A stretch of DNA of 64,000 nucleotides, taken from NCBI GenBank assembly GCA_963745405.1, contig CAVUWY010000002.1:1178001-1242000 (forward strand), read 5' to 3'. Positions within the stretch are counted from its first letter, which is position 1; each line of letters starts with the position of its first letter. Below are positions 1 through 7,841 of this stretch, piece by piece. Source of the DNA: C-114 sp963745405. GTDB lineage: Bacteria; Chloroflexota; Limnocylindria; Limnocylindrales; CSP1-4. The translations under genes were made by a program, and so were the position numbers. The notes below the pieces were generated by a model. That model searched no databases, was not told the DNA's origin, and saw nothing but the letters and a program-made list of their open reading frames with translations.

Positions 1-541
1 CCCGTTCGATGCCCAGAAGCGGCGCCAGACGACCTTCGCCCTGATCGAGGTCCTGCCCGAGGTCGAGGCCGACGATACCGATGTCGAGCTCGACTGGGAC
101 GAGATCCGGGTCGACACGTATCGCAGCCAGGGGGCCGGCGGCCAGCACGTAAACAAGACCGACTCGGCCGTCCGCCTCACCCACCTGCCGACCGGCATCG
201 TCGCCCAGAGCCAGAACGAGCGCTCCCAGACCCAGAACAAGGAGACGGCGATCAAGGTCCTCAAGGCCCGCCTCCTCGAACGACGGCTCGAGGAGAAGGA
301 GGAGGAGCTTCGCCAGCTCAAGGGCGAGCACGTGACGGCCGGCTGGGGCAACCAGATCCGGAGCTATGTCCTCCACCCCTACCAGATGGTCAAGGACCTG
401 CGGACGAGCTACGAGACCTCGAACACCGGTGCCGTCCTCGACGGCGACCTCGATGCCTTCATGCAGGCCGAGCTCGAACGGCTCGCGACCGGCCGGCCAC
501 CGTCAGGCGACGAGCCCCCGGAGGCGGGAGCGGCCGCGTGA
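1..541 (+). CDS. prfB: Peptide chain release factor 2, C-terminal part (5' end outside window)
   Basis: This is the C-terminal part of a class I release factor; the reading frame is already open at base 2. The GGQ motif that triggers peptidyl-tRNA hydrolysis is at 137-145, in the context GAGGQHVNKTDSAVR, followed by the usual QNERSQ segment and the C-terminal helix ending near HPYQMVKDLRT. That C-terminal segment is typical of RF2 rather than RF1, and the downstream ftsE-ftsX-smpB order is the common prfB neighbourhood. The codon-recognition domain and any programmed frameshift site lie upstream of the window. The stop overlaps the next start as GTGA at 538-541, so the downstream acetyltransferase is probably translationally coupled. 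Confidence 0.95.
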   Translation, partial: PFDAQKRRQTTFALIEVLPEVEADDTDVELDWDEIRVDTYRSQGAGGQHVNKTDSAVRLTHLPTGIVAQSQNERSQTQNKETAIKVLKARLLERRLEEKEEELRQLKGEHVTAGWGNQIRSYVLHPYQMVKDLRTSYETSNTGAVLDGDLDAFMQAELERLATGRPPSGDEPPEAGAAA

Positions 542-1509
542 CCGTGCTGCTCGGGACCCAGGAGGCGGACATCCGCCCGGCCCGTCCGGACGAGCTCCCC
601 GCCTGTGCGGCGATCTGGCGGAGATCGATCAACGACTACACCGGGCGGCTCGGGCAGGCCGAGATCCCCGACGACCTCGACGCCGTGCTGACCCTCTACC
701 GCCACCTCCAGGAAACAGACCCGGAGCGGTTCATCGTCGCCGGGCGGATCGACGGCGACGGCACGGACCGGGTCGTCGGCTTCGCCGCCGCCGTCGTCCG
801 AGCCGGGCAGTGGTTCCTTTCGATGCTCTTCATCGAGCCGGAGGAGCAGGGCGTCGGCCTCGGTCGGACGCTCCTCGAGCGGGTCCTGCCGCCCGACGGA
901 TCGGGCCTGCTGCGGGCGACGTGTACGGACAGCGCCCAGCCCATCTCGAACGGCCTCTACAGCCGATACGGGATGGTGCCCCGCCTGCCGTTGCTCGATC
1001 TCGTCGGCAGCGTCCGCCATCCCGAGGCGCTGCCGGACCTGCCGGCCGGTGTCGTGGCGACTTCGTTCGAGGCGATCGTCGAGGGATCCGCCGACGGCCA
1101 CCGGACGCTGGCGGCGGCTGTCGACGACCTCGATCGCGAGGTCGCCGGCTTCGACCATCCCATCGACCACCGCTGGATCCGGACGGCCGGGCGGCGCGGT
1201 CACCTCTACCGCGACGGCAGCGCCCCGGATGCGCCGGTCCTCGGCTACGGCTACGGCTCGGACGTCGGGCGGGTCGGGCCGATCGCGGTCCGCGACGAGG
1301 CGCTGATGGGCCCGGTCGTGAGCCATCTCCTCCGCTCGTTCGAGCCGCGCGGCGCGTACGCGGTCTGGGTGCCCGGGGCGGCGACCGGGGCGGTCGCTAC
1401 ACTCCTCGCCGCCGGCCTCCGCATCGAAGGCTTCCCGCTCCTCCTCTGCTGGGACCGCGTCTCGACTGACTTCGCCCGCTACCTGCCGATCTCGCCCGGG
1501 CTCCTCTGA
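538..1509 (+). CDS. GNAT-family N-acetyltransferase, two-domain
   Basis: A 323-residue protein whose first half is a recognisable GNAT domain: the acetyl-CoA pyrophosphate loop reads EEQGVGLGRTLL (Q-x-x-G-x-G) after a hydrophobic beta strand (WFLSMLFIEP). The second half also looks acetyltransferase-like but degenerate, as in other tandem-GNAT proteins in which only one half keeps the CoA site. The GTG start overlaps the prfB stop by four bases. The substrate cannot be read from sequence. In-frame starts further downstream are possible but would remove the N-terminal strand (ADIRPARPDELP), so I keep the first one. Confidence 0.8.
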   Translation: MTVLLGTQEADIRPARPDELPACAAIWRRSINDYTGRLGQAEIPDDLDAVLTLYRHLQETDPERFIVAGRIDGDGTDRVVGFAAAVVRAGQWFLSMLFIEPEEQGVGLGRTLLERVLPPDGSGLLRATCTDSAQPISNGLYSRYGMVPRLPLLDLVGSVRHPEALPDLPAGVVATSFEAIVEGSADGHRTLAAAVDDLDREVAGFDHPIDHRWIRTAGRRGHLYRDGSAPDAPVLGYGYGSDVGRVGPIAVRDEALMGPVVSHLLRSFEPRGAYAVWVPGAATGAVATLLAAGLRIEGFPLLLCWDRVSTDFARYLPISPGLL

Positions 1510-1567
1510 GCGGCGGCTCGGCCCTGTGAGGGGCCGCTCGGCCCTGTGAGCGGCGGCTCGGCCTCCG
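1508..1567 (+). repeat. Three tandem copies of a 20-bp GC-rich unit
   Basis: Immediately after the GNAT stop there are three adjacent 20-bp copies of a unit close to GAGCGGCGGCTCGGCCCTGT: copy 1 at 1508-1527, copy 2 at 1528-1547 with several substitutions, and copy 3 at 1548-1567 with a diverged tail. Each unit has internal dyad character (GCGGC/GCCGC), so the array could fold and act as a transcription end for the prfB-GNAT unit. No function is proven. Confidence 0.6.
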
Positions 1568-1605
1568 AGCGTGCCGCACGCCCGAGCGTGCCGGGGCCAG
1601 AGCGT

Positions 1606-1635
1606 TTGCCCGCCTTCGAGAGCCGGTGGTAGCCT
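1606..1635 (+). promoter_or_regulatory. Candidate promoter for ftsEX
   Basis: A TTGCCC (1606-1611) and TAGCCT (1630-1635) pair separated by 18 bases lies in the only sizeable gap before ftsE. The match to the housekeeping consensus is moderate, so this is a candidate only. Confidence 0.35.
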
Positions 1636-1734
1636 CTTACGGACGTGGCTCCTCCTGCAGTGCCCGTGGTCGGAGTCGGAATCGATGCGTGACGACGAAC
1701 GTCGCCACGAGCCGCACCGCCCACGGAGCCGCAT

Positions 1735-2634
1735 GTGACCGACGCAGCGCGCATCTCGCCGGCGCCCCCGAGCTCGCCGAGCCGATCCTTCCGCGACCGC
1801 CTGTCACGGCGGAACCGCGACCACGACGAGGACGGCTCCGGCGGTGACGGGCACGGCGAGCCGGGCCGGAGCGAGCGCAGCCGGCCGGACGGCCGCCACG
1901 GATTCGAGGAGCGCGACGCCCGTGCCGCGGCCCACCCCGACCGCGCCGTCGTCGTCATGCGGGACGTCGCCAAGACCTACCCGAACGGCAAGATGGCACT
2001 CCGCGACGTCGGCCTCGTCGTGCCGGAGGGCGATTTCGTCTTCCTCGTGGGCCCGTCGGGGGCCGGCAAGTCGACGTTCATCAGGCTGCTCATCCGCGAG
2101 GAGGTCGCGACCCACGGCGAGGTCGTCCTCGACGGCGTCGACCTGGCCCGCCTGCCGAAGCGCGACGTGGCCCGCGTCCGGCGGCGCATCGGCACCGTAT
2201 TCCAGGACTTCAAGCTCCTGCCCAAGAAGACGGTCTGGGAGAACGTCGCCTTCGCCCTCGAGGTGACCGGAACGCCCCGGCGCGAGATCGCGCCGGCGGT
2301 CGATCGAGTGCTGGCGGTCGTCGGCCTGACCGCCCAGGCCGGCCAGTTGCCGACCCAGCTCTCGGGCGGCGAGCAGCAGCGGACGGCCATCGCCCGGGCC
2401 CTCGTCCACGACCCCCGGATCATCATCGCCGACGAGCCGACCGGGAACCTCGACCCGCTCATCAGCTGGGAGATCATCCAGCTGCTCCTGCGGATCAACG
2501 AGCTCGGTGTGACGGTCTTCATGGCGACCCACAACGCCGAGGTCGTGACTGCCCTCCGCAAGCGGGTCGTCGCCCTCGAGGATGGCCGCATCATCCGCGA
2601 CGAGGTGGGCGGTGCCTACCACCGTGAGGACTGA
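1735..2634 (+). CDS. ftsE: Cell-division ABC transporter ATP-binding protein FtsE
   Basis: ATPase of the FtsEX complex, which signals to peptidoglycan hydrolases at the division site. The ABC core holds Walker A GPSGAGKST, the Q-loop segment GTVFQDFKLLPKKT, the signature LSGGEQQR, Walker B IIIADEPTGNLD and the H-loop MATHNAE. It is followed after 9 bases by ftsX. The protein is 299 residues from GTG 1735, about 70 longer than typical FtsE. The extra N-terminus is Arg/Asp/Gly-rich and low complexity. An ATG at 1957 would give a normal length but would cut off part of the first beta strand (AVVVMRDV), and no other in-frame start lies between, so the long form is preferred. A GGAG sits 7 bases before GTG 1735. 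Confidence 0.92.
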   Translation: MTDAARISPAPPSSPSRSFRDRLSRRNRDHDEDGSGGDGHGEPGRSERSRPDGRHGFEERDARAAAHPDRAVVVMRDVAKTYPNGKMALRDVGLVVPEGDFVFLVGPSGAGKSTFIRLLIREEVATHGEVVLDGVDLARLPKRDVARVRRRIGTVFQDFKLLPKKTVWENVAFALEVTGTPRREIAPAVDRVLAVVGLTAQAGQLPTQLSGGEQQRTAIARALVHDPRIIIADEPTGNLDPLISWEIIQLLLRINELGVTVFMATHNAEVVTALRKRVVALEDGRIIRDEVGGAYHRED

Positions 2635-2643
2635 GGCCGGCCG

Positions 2644-3528
2644 ATGATCTCGTTCGTCGCCTTCAGCCTCCGGCGGGCCTGGCAGGGCTTCTGGCGGAAT
2701 GGGGTCATGAGCGTCGCCGCGACGGCCACGATGGTCCTGATGCTCCTCCTGCTGGCCGGCTTCTGGATCGTCCAGACGGGCCTGTCGGCGGGCATCGAAT
2801 ACGTCGAGCAGAAGGTCCAGGTCGTGGCCGACCTCAAAGACGACGTGAGCGACGCCGATGTCGCCGCCCTGCGGGTCCAGATCGCTGCCATGCCCGAGGT
2901 CGCCGACGTCGAGTACATCACGAAGGACCAGGCCGCGGCCGACTTCAAGCAGCGGGAGGCCGAGGCAGGCCGGACCGACCTGACCGGCTACCTCGACACG
3001 AACCCGTTCCCGGCCAGCCTCCAGGTCCGCCTCAAGGACCCCAAGAACTACGGCGACGTCGTCACCACCCTGCAGGGTCAATCCATCGTCGATCGGGTGC
3101 TGCCGGTGGAGAGCGTGGTCGACCGGTTACTCACCGTCACGGCGATCCTCCGGACGGTCGGCCTCATCGTCCTCGCCCTCGTCGGCCTGACGGTCCTGTT
3201 CATCATCATCAACACGATCCGCCTGGCCGTCGTCGCCCGGGCCGAGGAGATCGAGATCATGCGGCTCGTCGGGGCGTCCGACGCGTTCGTCCGCTGGCCA
3301 TTCATCTTCGAGGGGGCGCTCGTCGGGCTCCTCGGCGCGCTCGTGACACTGGCCCTCTTCGCGCTCGTGGCGGACCCCCTGAGCAGCACGATGGCCCGTT
3401 TCTTCGAAGTGGTCCCTCTCCGCTTCGGGAGCCTCGTCCGCGACGTCGTCATCCTCGTCCTGGGGACCGGCCTCGGGCTCGGGGCGTTCGGCGCCTGGGT
3501 CTCCGTCCGGAGCTATCTCGCCCGTTAA
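2644..3528 (+). CDS. ftsX: Cell-division permease-like protein FtsX
   Basis: A 294-residue membrane partner of FtsE. The topology is typical: an N-terminal cytoplasmic segment and TM1 (about residues 20-42, MSVAATATMVLMLLLLAGFW), an extracytoplasmic domain of about 120 residues, then three more TM segments near residues 172-195, 222-245 and 262-285 forming the FtsX/MacB-type domain. The motif EIEIMRLVGASDAFVRWPF between TM2 and TM3 is the family's conserved coupling segment. In the complex it relays ATP hydrolysis by FtsE to an extracellular hydrolase; the S41 protease gene follows in the same direction. Confidence 0.93.
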   Translation: MISFVAFSLRRAWQGFWRNGVMSVAATATMVLMLLLLAGFWIVQTGLSAGIEYVEQKVQVVADLKDDVSDADVAALRVQIAAMPEVADVEYITKDQAAADFKQREAEAGRTDLTGYLDTNPFPASLQVRLKDPKNYGDVVTTLQGQSIVDRVLPVESVVDRLLTVTAILRTVGLIVLALVGLTVLFIIINTIRLAVVARAEEIEIMRLVGASDAFVRWPFIFEGALVGLLGALVTLALFALVADPLSSTMARFFEVVPLRFGSLVRDVVILVLGTGLGLGAFGAWVSVRSYLAR

Positions 3529-3619
3529 GGCCGCTTGACCTCGCCCGTCGTAGCATCCGTCAGGCGAACCGCTGTCGGCGAGAAGGCCGGCGCCTCGCCG
3601 GTCTCCAGGATGTCCACCG

Positions 3620-5071
3620 ATGCTTCCCCCCGACGCCTCCGACGGGCCCGCCGCTCGTCCCACCACACCCGCGTCAGACCCGGCCGAGCCGGCCGAGCCC
3701 GCCACTGCGCCGGCCACCGAGCCGGGGGTCGCGCCGGCGGTCGCGAGCGACCCGGCCGACCGCACCGAGCCGGTCGTCGAGGCTGCGCCGTCCGCTCCCC
3801 GCCGCCGCGGGCCCGGCCCGATCTGGATCGTCGCCGTCGCCATCGTCGTCGTCCTCGGCGGCAGCGGCCTCTTCGCGGCCGGCTTCGCCCTCGGCTCGCA
3901 GACCTCGAACCAGCCCGGCACCCCGGCCGACGCGGCCGCGGACTTCCAGCCGTTCTGGGACACGTACGCCGCGATCTCCGAGCACTTCGCCGGCGAGCCC
4001 GTCTCGCGCCAGACCCTCGTCCAGGGCGCGATCAAGGGGATGCTCGGCGCGCTCGACGATCCGTTCAGCTTCTACCTGAGTCCGGGCGACTTCACGAACT
4101 CGCTGCAGGGCCTCAACGGGCAGTTCCAGGGCATCGGGGCGACCATCGACTCGCAGGCGCCCGACGGGTCCGAGGGCTGTACGCCGCTCGGCCCGAAGTG
4201 CTCCCTCGTCGTCGTCAAGCCGGTCCCCGGAGCGCCGGCCGACAAGGCCGGCCTCGAGGCGGGCGACCGGATCATCGCGGTCGACGGGAAGTCGGTCGAC
4301 GGGCAGACCGTCGACGCGACCCTGGCCACCGTGCGCGGGCCGAAGGGCACCGTCGTGACCCTCACCATCGTCCGCGGCTCGGCGGCCCCGCGCGACCTCG
4401 CCATCACCCGCGACGTCGTCGTCCAGCCGGAGGTCGTGGCCAAGGACCTCGCCGACGGCCAGGTCGGCTACATCGGCCTCAGCGGCTTCTCCGACAACGC
4501 CACCGCCCAGCTGGTCAAGGCTCTCACGACCGACGTCCAGGCGGGCAAGAAGAAGATCGTCCTCGACCTCCGCGGCAACGGCGGCGGTTTCGTGACCTCG
4601 GCCCGCACCATCGCCAGCCAGTTCATCGCCTCGGGACCCATCTTCTGGGAGCAGGGCGCGAACACGCCGCCGATCGCGACGCCGGCGACAGGCGACGGGG
4701 TGGCTCTCGATCCATCGATCAAGCTCGTCGTCCTCGTCGACCGCAACAGCGCCTCGGCGAGCGAGATCGTGGCCGGGGCCCTGCAGGACACGAAGCGCGG
4801 CGAGCTCATCGGGCAGCAGACGTTCGGGAAGGGCACCATCCAGCAGTTCCTGCCGCTCGACCAGGACATGGGCGGCTTCCGCCTCACCATCGCCCGCTGG
4901 CTGACGCCCGACCAGCGCTGGATCAACAAGACCGGCCTGACGCCCGACGTGGTCGTGCCCGTGCCGGCTCCCGGTTCCGTGCCGGCCGGCGACGACCCGG
5001 TCCTCGACAAGGCCCTCGAAGTGCTCGGCGTCGCGGGGGCGACCGGCTCGGTCCTCCCGGTCGCGGCCTGA
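3620..5071 (+). CDS. S41-family C-terminal processing peptidase (CtpA-like)
   Basis: A 483-residue membrane-anchored serine protease. Residues 1-65 are Pro/Ala-rich, followed by a single TM segment (IWIVAVAIVVVLGGSGLFAA, about 68-95), a CtpA-type N-terminal helical region, a PDZ domain (about 165-280, containing DKAGLEAGDRIIAVDGKSV) and the S41 catalytic domain. The nucleophile is in DRNSASASEIVAGAL and the catalytic lysine in TFGKGTIQ; the conserved DLRGNGGGF strand is present. It is a periplasm-facing processing protease. Between ftsX and smpB this gene occupies the place where many genomes carry a peptidoglycan hydrolase, so a role in cell-wall remodelling is plausible but inferred. Confidence 0.9.
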   Translation: MLPPDASDGPAARPTTPASDPAEPAEPATAPATEPGVAPAVASDPADRTEPVVEAAPSAPRRRGPGPIWIVAVAIVVVLGGSGLFAAGFALGSQTSNQPGTPADAAADFQPFWDTYAAISEHFAGEPVSRQTLVQGAIKGMLGALDDPFSFYLSPGDFTNSLQGLNGQFQGIGATIDSQAPDGSEGCTPLGPKCSLVVVKPVPGAPADKAGLEAGDRIIAVDGKSVDGQTVDATLATVRGPKGTVVTLTIVRGSAAPRDLAITRDVVVQPEVVAKDLADGQVGYIGLSGFSDNATAQLVKALTTDVQAGKKKIVLDLRGNGGGFVTSARTIASQFIASGPIFWEQGANTPPIATPATGDGVALDPSIKLVVLVDRNSASASEIVAGALQDTKRGELIGQQTFGKGTIQQFLPLDQDMGGFRLTIARWLTPDQRWINKTGLTPDVVVPVPAPGSVPAGDDPVLDKALEVLGVAGATGSVLPVAA

Positions 5072-5137
5072 GGCCTGTACCGGAGGCTGCACCCGCGGGT
5101 CCCGACGGCGGCCTCGCCGCCCGACGAGCGCACCCCC

Positions 5138-5166
5138 TTGCGTGGAACCCCACGCTCGGGTACGGT
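5138..5166 (+). promoter_or_regulatory. Candidate promoter of the small leader-peptide unit
   Basis: TTGCGT (5138-5143) and TACGGT (5161-5166) are separated by exactly 17 bases. The predicted transcription start, near 5173, is a few bases before an unusually strong ribosome-binding site, which makes this a sensible promoter for the short ORF that follows. Confidence 0.5.
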
Positions 5167-5177
5167 TTCCGGGAACG

Positions 5178-5189
5178 AAAGGAGGTGAT
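5178..5189 (+). promoter_or_regulatory. Full-length Shine-Dalgarno, partly sequestered in a hairpin
   Basis: The 12 bases AAAGGAGGTGAT are complementary to essentially the whole anti-Shine-Dalgarno tail of 16S rRNA, far more than an average site here. Spacing to GTG 5195 is 8 bases from AAGGAGGT. Bases 5182-5187 and 5190-5195 can pair with 5215-5226 (12 base pairs with a 2-base bulge), which would bury this site. Confidence 0.75.
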
Positions 5190-5267
5190 GTGCAGTGATC
5201 GACAGTACGCCTAGCTGCACCACCTCGCAGGAGATGGCCGTCTAGTCGGACACACCTGCGTGGTGGT
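5182..5267 (+). promoter_or_regulatory. Mutually exclusive hairpins (attenuator- or riboregulator-like)
   Basis: Three segments can pair in two exclusive ways. Segment 1 (5182-5195, containing the Shine-Dalgarno) pairs with segment 2 (5215-5226) through 12 base pairs and one 2-base bulge. Segment 2 (5219-5231) alternatively pairs with segment 3 (5255-5267) through 12 base pairs and a single T-T mismatch. Segment 2 lies inside the 16-codon ORF, so ribosome position would choose between the structures. I checked the complementarity base by base; function is inferred. Confidence 0.55.
5195..5245 (+). CDS. 16-codon leader-peptide-like ORF
   Basis: A GTG-started ORF of 16 codons (M-I-D-S-T-P-S-C-T-T-S-Q-E-M-A-V) follows the strongest Shine-Dalgarno in the window. 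It sits in the non-coding gap between the S41 protease and smpB, with its own candidate promoter upstream and a terminator-like stem downstream. An overlapping ATG at 5188 would give 8 codons but lies too close to the ribosome-binding site. The coding strand contains the pairing segment CTGCACCACCTCGCAGG, so translation through it should change RNA folding. I do not recognise the peptide. It may be a leader peptide, a real microprotein, or a chance ORF inside a structured RNA. Confidence 0.55.
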   Translation: MIDSTPSCTTSQEMAV

Positions 5268-5275
5268 CAAGCACT

Positions 5276-5306
5276 CGAACGCCGGTCCACATAGGGCCGG
5301 CGTTCG
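5276..5306 (+). terminator. Terminator-like perfect hairpin after the leader ORF
   Basis: Perfect 10-bp stem CGAACGCCGG (5276-5285) / CCGGCGTTCG (5297-5306) with an 11-base loop. No T-run follows, so either termination is Rho-independent without a U-tract or the stem protects an RNA 3' end. Confidence 0.55.
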
Positions 5307-5350
5307 TGCGTCCGACGGCGGCAGCGGCCGCCACCGCGGCAGCGGGCCGC

Positions 5351-5356
5351 TAGACT
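5351..5356 (+). promoter_or_regulatory. Candidate -10 element for smpB
   Basis: TAGACT, preceded by CGC, lies 34 bases before the smpB ATG and after the terminator-like hairpin. The same CGCTAGACT string occurs on the minus strand just before the gene at 60683-61804, supporting it as a promoter element. No good -35 is visible. Confidence 0.4.
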
Positions 5357-5384
5357 CGCCTCCCACATCCGAAGGAGCCATCCC

Positions 5385-5846
5385 ATGAGCGGCGACGGGA
5401 CCATCGCCCTCAATCGCCGAGCGCGGCACGAATACTTCATCGACGAGACGTTCGAGGCCGGCCTCGTCCTGACCGGCACGGAGATCAAGTCGGTCCGGGC
5501 CAACAAGGTCAACCTCGGCGATTCATATGCGCGCGTCGAGAACGGCGAGGCCTGGCTCATCGGCGCCCACATCGCGCCGTGGGAAACGGGCAACCGCGAC
5601 AACCACGAGCCGAAACGGACCCGCAAGCTGCTCCTCCACCGGAGCGAGATCGACGAGATCCTCGGCCGGGCCAGGCAGAAGGGCCAGACGATCGTCCCCC
5701 TCCGGCTCTACATCAGCCGGGGCCGGGCCAAGGTCGAGCTCGGCCTCGCTCGCGGCAAGCAGCTCCACGACAAGCGCCGCGACATCGCCGAGCGCGATGC
5801 GAAGCGCGAGGTCGCCCGCGAGCTCGCCGACGCCCGACGGCACTGA
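5385..5846 (+). CDS. smpB: SsrA-binding protein SmpB
   Basis: A 153-residue partner of tmRNA in trans-translation, the rescue of stalled ribosomes. It has the conserved N-terminus NRRARHEYFIDETFEAGLVL, then TGTEIKSVR and the segment HIAPWETGNRDNHEPKRTRKLLL. The C-terminal basic tail (HDKRRDIAERDAKREV) mimics mRNA in the decoding centre. AAGGAG sits about 8 bases before the ATG. The tmRNA gene itself lies only 2.3 kb downstream, so both components of the pathway are close together. Confidence 0.97.
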   Translation: MSGDGTIALNRRARHEYFIDETFEAGLVLTGTEIKSVRANKVNLGDSYARVENGEAWLIGAHIAPWETGNRDNHEPKRTRKLLLHRSEIDEILGRARQKGQTIVPLRLYISRGRAKVELGLARGKQLHDKRRDIAERDAKREVARELADARRH

Positions 5847-5865
5847 GCGGGGTCGGGTCGGCCAG

Positions 5866-6747
5866 ATGCGCTACGGCTTCGTCGTATCGACCGGCTCGCC
5901 GACCGAGGCCGGCGACCTCGCCGCTGCGGCCGAGGCGAGCGGCTGGGATGGCATCTTCACGTGGGATGGGATCGCCATCGACGAGATGGACATCTACGAC
6001 CCGTGGGTCGTGCTGACGGTGATGGCGATGCGGACCGAGCGCATCCGGCTCGGGGCGCTCGTCACTCCGCCGGCCCGGCGCCGGCCGTGGAAGCTCGCCC
6101 GCGAGACGATGTCGGTGGATCGCCTGTCGGGTGGACGGCTCATCGTGGCGGTCGGTCTCGGTGCCCTCGACGACGGGGCCTTCGGCAACGTCGGTGAGCC
6201 GACCGATGCCCGGACGCGGGCGCAGCTGCTCGACGAATCGCTCGCCATCGTGACCGGGCTTTGGGCCGGGAGGCCATTCGCGTTCGACGGACGTCACTAT
6301 CGGTTCGGGACGATGACCTTCCGCCCGACCCCGCTCCAAGCGCCGCGCCCGCCGATCTGGGTGGCGGCGACCTGGCCGATCGAACGCTCGGTCCGGCGGG
6401 CGGCGGCGTGGGACGGCATCATCGTCCAGGTCAACGACCCCGCGGCCGGTCCACGGCGGCCGGTCGCCACCGACCTGGCGGCCATCGCCGGGTTCATCGG
6501 CGAAGAACGTGCCCGCCTCGGGCTGGACGGACCGTTCGACATCGTCGTCGAGGGTCGGACGAGCTCCGGCGACACGGACCGCGTCGAGCCCGCCGCGATG
6601 GAAGCGTCCGGGGCGACGTGGTGGATCGAGGCCGATTGGGAGGGCGCCACGGTGACATCGCTCATGCGCCGCGTTGAGGCCGGACCGCCACGATCGCCCG
6701 GCGCGGGCGCCGCCGGTCCGGTCGGAAGCGCATGGGGAGGCGGATGA
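5866..6747 (+). CDS. LLM-class (luciferase-like) F420/flavin-dependent oxidoreductase
   Basis: A 293-residue TIM-barrel protein of the bacterial-luciferase superfamily: YGFVVSTGSPTEAGDLAAAAEASGWDG at the start, then LGALVTPPARRRPWKLARETMSVDRLSGGR, the family hallmark strand and loop, and LQAPRPPIWVAATWP near residue 165. In Actinomycetota and Chloroflexota such proteins often use F420, but the cofactor cannot be fixed from sequence alone. It starts 19 bases after smpB and overlaps the racemase-family gene downstream by four bases (ATGA), so those two probably act together, perhaps in amino- or imino-acid breakdown. Confidence 0.8.
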   Translation: MRYGFVVSTGSPTEAGDLAAAAEASGWDGIFTWDGIAIDEMDIYDPWVVLTVMAMRTERIRLGALVTPPARRRPWKLARETMSVDRLSGGRLIVAVGLGALDDGAFGNVGEPTDARTRAQLLDESLAIVTGLWAGRPFAFDGRHYRFGTMTFRPTPLQAPRPPIWVAATWPIERSVRRAAAWDGIIVQVNDPAAGPRRPVATDLAAIAGFIGEERARLGLDGPFDIVVEGRTSSGDTDRVEPAAMEASGATWWIEADWEGATVTSLMRRVEAGPPRSPGAGAAGPVGSAWGGG

Positions 6748-7841
6748 CGACGCCGGATGACCGCTCTGGGCCGGCCCGCCTCGGGCGCACGATCCGGGCA
6801 GTCGACCTGCATGCCGCCGGCGAACCGGGCCGGGTGATCGTCAGCGGCGCGCCGGACGTCCCCGGCGGCACGATGTTCGACAAGATGACCTGGCTCCAGG
6901 CCAACGCCGACGACCTGCGCCTGCGCATGCTCCGCGAGCCGCGGGGCTACCCGGCCGCCAACTGCAACCTCATCCTGCCCTCGAACCATCCCGAGGCCCA
7001 GGCCGGCTACGTGATCATGGAGCAGGTCGAATACCCGGGGATGAGCGGCACGAACACCATCTGCGTCGTCACCGCCCTCCTCGAGACGGGCGTCCTGCCG
7101 ATGACCGAGCCGGTCACCGAGCTCACCCTCGAGAGCCCGGCCGGCCTGATCCGCGTCCGCGCCGACTGCACCCAAGGCAAGGTCCGCGGCGTGACGTTCC
7201 GCAACGTCCCGTCGTTCGCGACCCACCTCGATGCGGTGATCGAGGTGCCCGAGCTCGGCACGGTGACCGTCGACGTCGCCTACGGCGGGATGTTCTACGT
7301 CATCGCCGATGCGGGGCGGTTCGGCTTCCGCCTCACGCCCGACGAGGGCCACGACATCGTCCGGGTGACCGAGATGATCAAGGCGGCCGCGGCCGAGCAG
7401 TTGCCGGTCGTCCATCCCGAGCAGCCGGGGTTCAGCGGGATCACGATCGGGCAACTGTCCGGGCCGCCGCACGATCCCGGGAACTCGCGGCGCAACGTCG
7501 TCACCGTTTCGACCGGGGCATTCGATTGGGCGAGGCCCGCGACGTGGACGGGCGCGATCGACCGTTCGCCGTGCGGGACCGGCACGTCCGCCAGAATGGC
7601 CGTCCTCCACGCCAGGGGCGAGCTCGGGATCGGCGAGGATTTCCGCCACGAGGGCATCCTCGGCACCGTCTTCACCGGCCGGCTCGTCGAGGAGACGACG
7701 GTCGGCGTCGGCGCGGCCGCTCGCTCCGCGGTCGTCCCGACCATCACGGGGACCGCCTGGATCACCGGCTTCGCCGACTACGTCGTCGATCCGGAGGACC
7801 CGTTCCCCGACGGCTTCACGATCGGCGACATCTGGGCCTGA
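6744..7841 (+). CDS. Proline racemase / hydroxyproline epimerase-dehydratase family enzyme
   Basis: A 365-residue member of the proline racemase superfamily, which interconverts or dehydrates proline and hydroxyproline isomers. The second catalytic cysteine is kept (DRSPCGTGTSARMAV, Cys near residue 277). The position of the first catalytic cysteine reads GMSGTNTI, giving Ser near residue 101, so the catalytic pair is Ser/Cys rather than Cys/Cys. GGMFYVIADAGRFGF is the conserved central strand. The ATG at 6744 overlaps the previous stop (ATGA) and has GGGAGGCGG just upstream; an ATG at 6732 would add four residues. Whether it epimerises 4-hydroxyproline or dehydrates 3-hydroxyproline is open. 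Confidence 0.85.
   Translation: MTTPDDRSGPARLGRTIRAVDLHAAGEPGRVIVSGAPDVPGGTMFDKMTWLQANADDLRLRMLREPRGYPAANCNLILPSNHPEAQAGYVIMEQVEYPGMSGTNTICVVTALLETGVLPMTEPVTELTLESPAGLIRVRADCTQGKVRGVTFRNVPSFATHLDAVIEVPELGTVTVDVAYGGMFYVIADAGRFGFRLTPDEGHDIVRVTEMIKAAAAEQLPVVHPEQPGFSGITIGQLSGPPHDPGNSRRNVVTVSTGAFDWARPATWTGAIDRSPCGTGTSARMAVLHARGELGIGEDFRHEGILGTVFTGRLVEETTVGVGAAARSAVVPTITGTAWITGFADYVVDPEDPFPDGFTIGDIWA

Noticed and set aside
1508..1567. CRISPR-like array in the 20-bp tandem repeats
   Set aside because: Units are directly adjacent with no spacers, and no cas genes are present.
1804..3081. Minus-strand open frame across ftsE and ftsX
   Set aside because: Antisense to two well-supported genes; no domain features.
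5188..5214. 8-codon ATG-started ORF overlapping the 16-codon ORF
   Set aside because: The ATG is one base from the Shine-Dalgarno core, too close for initiation; GTG 5195 has proper spacing.
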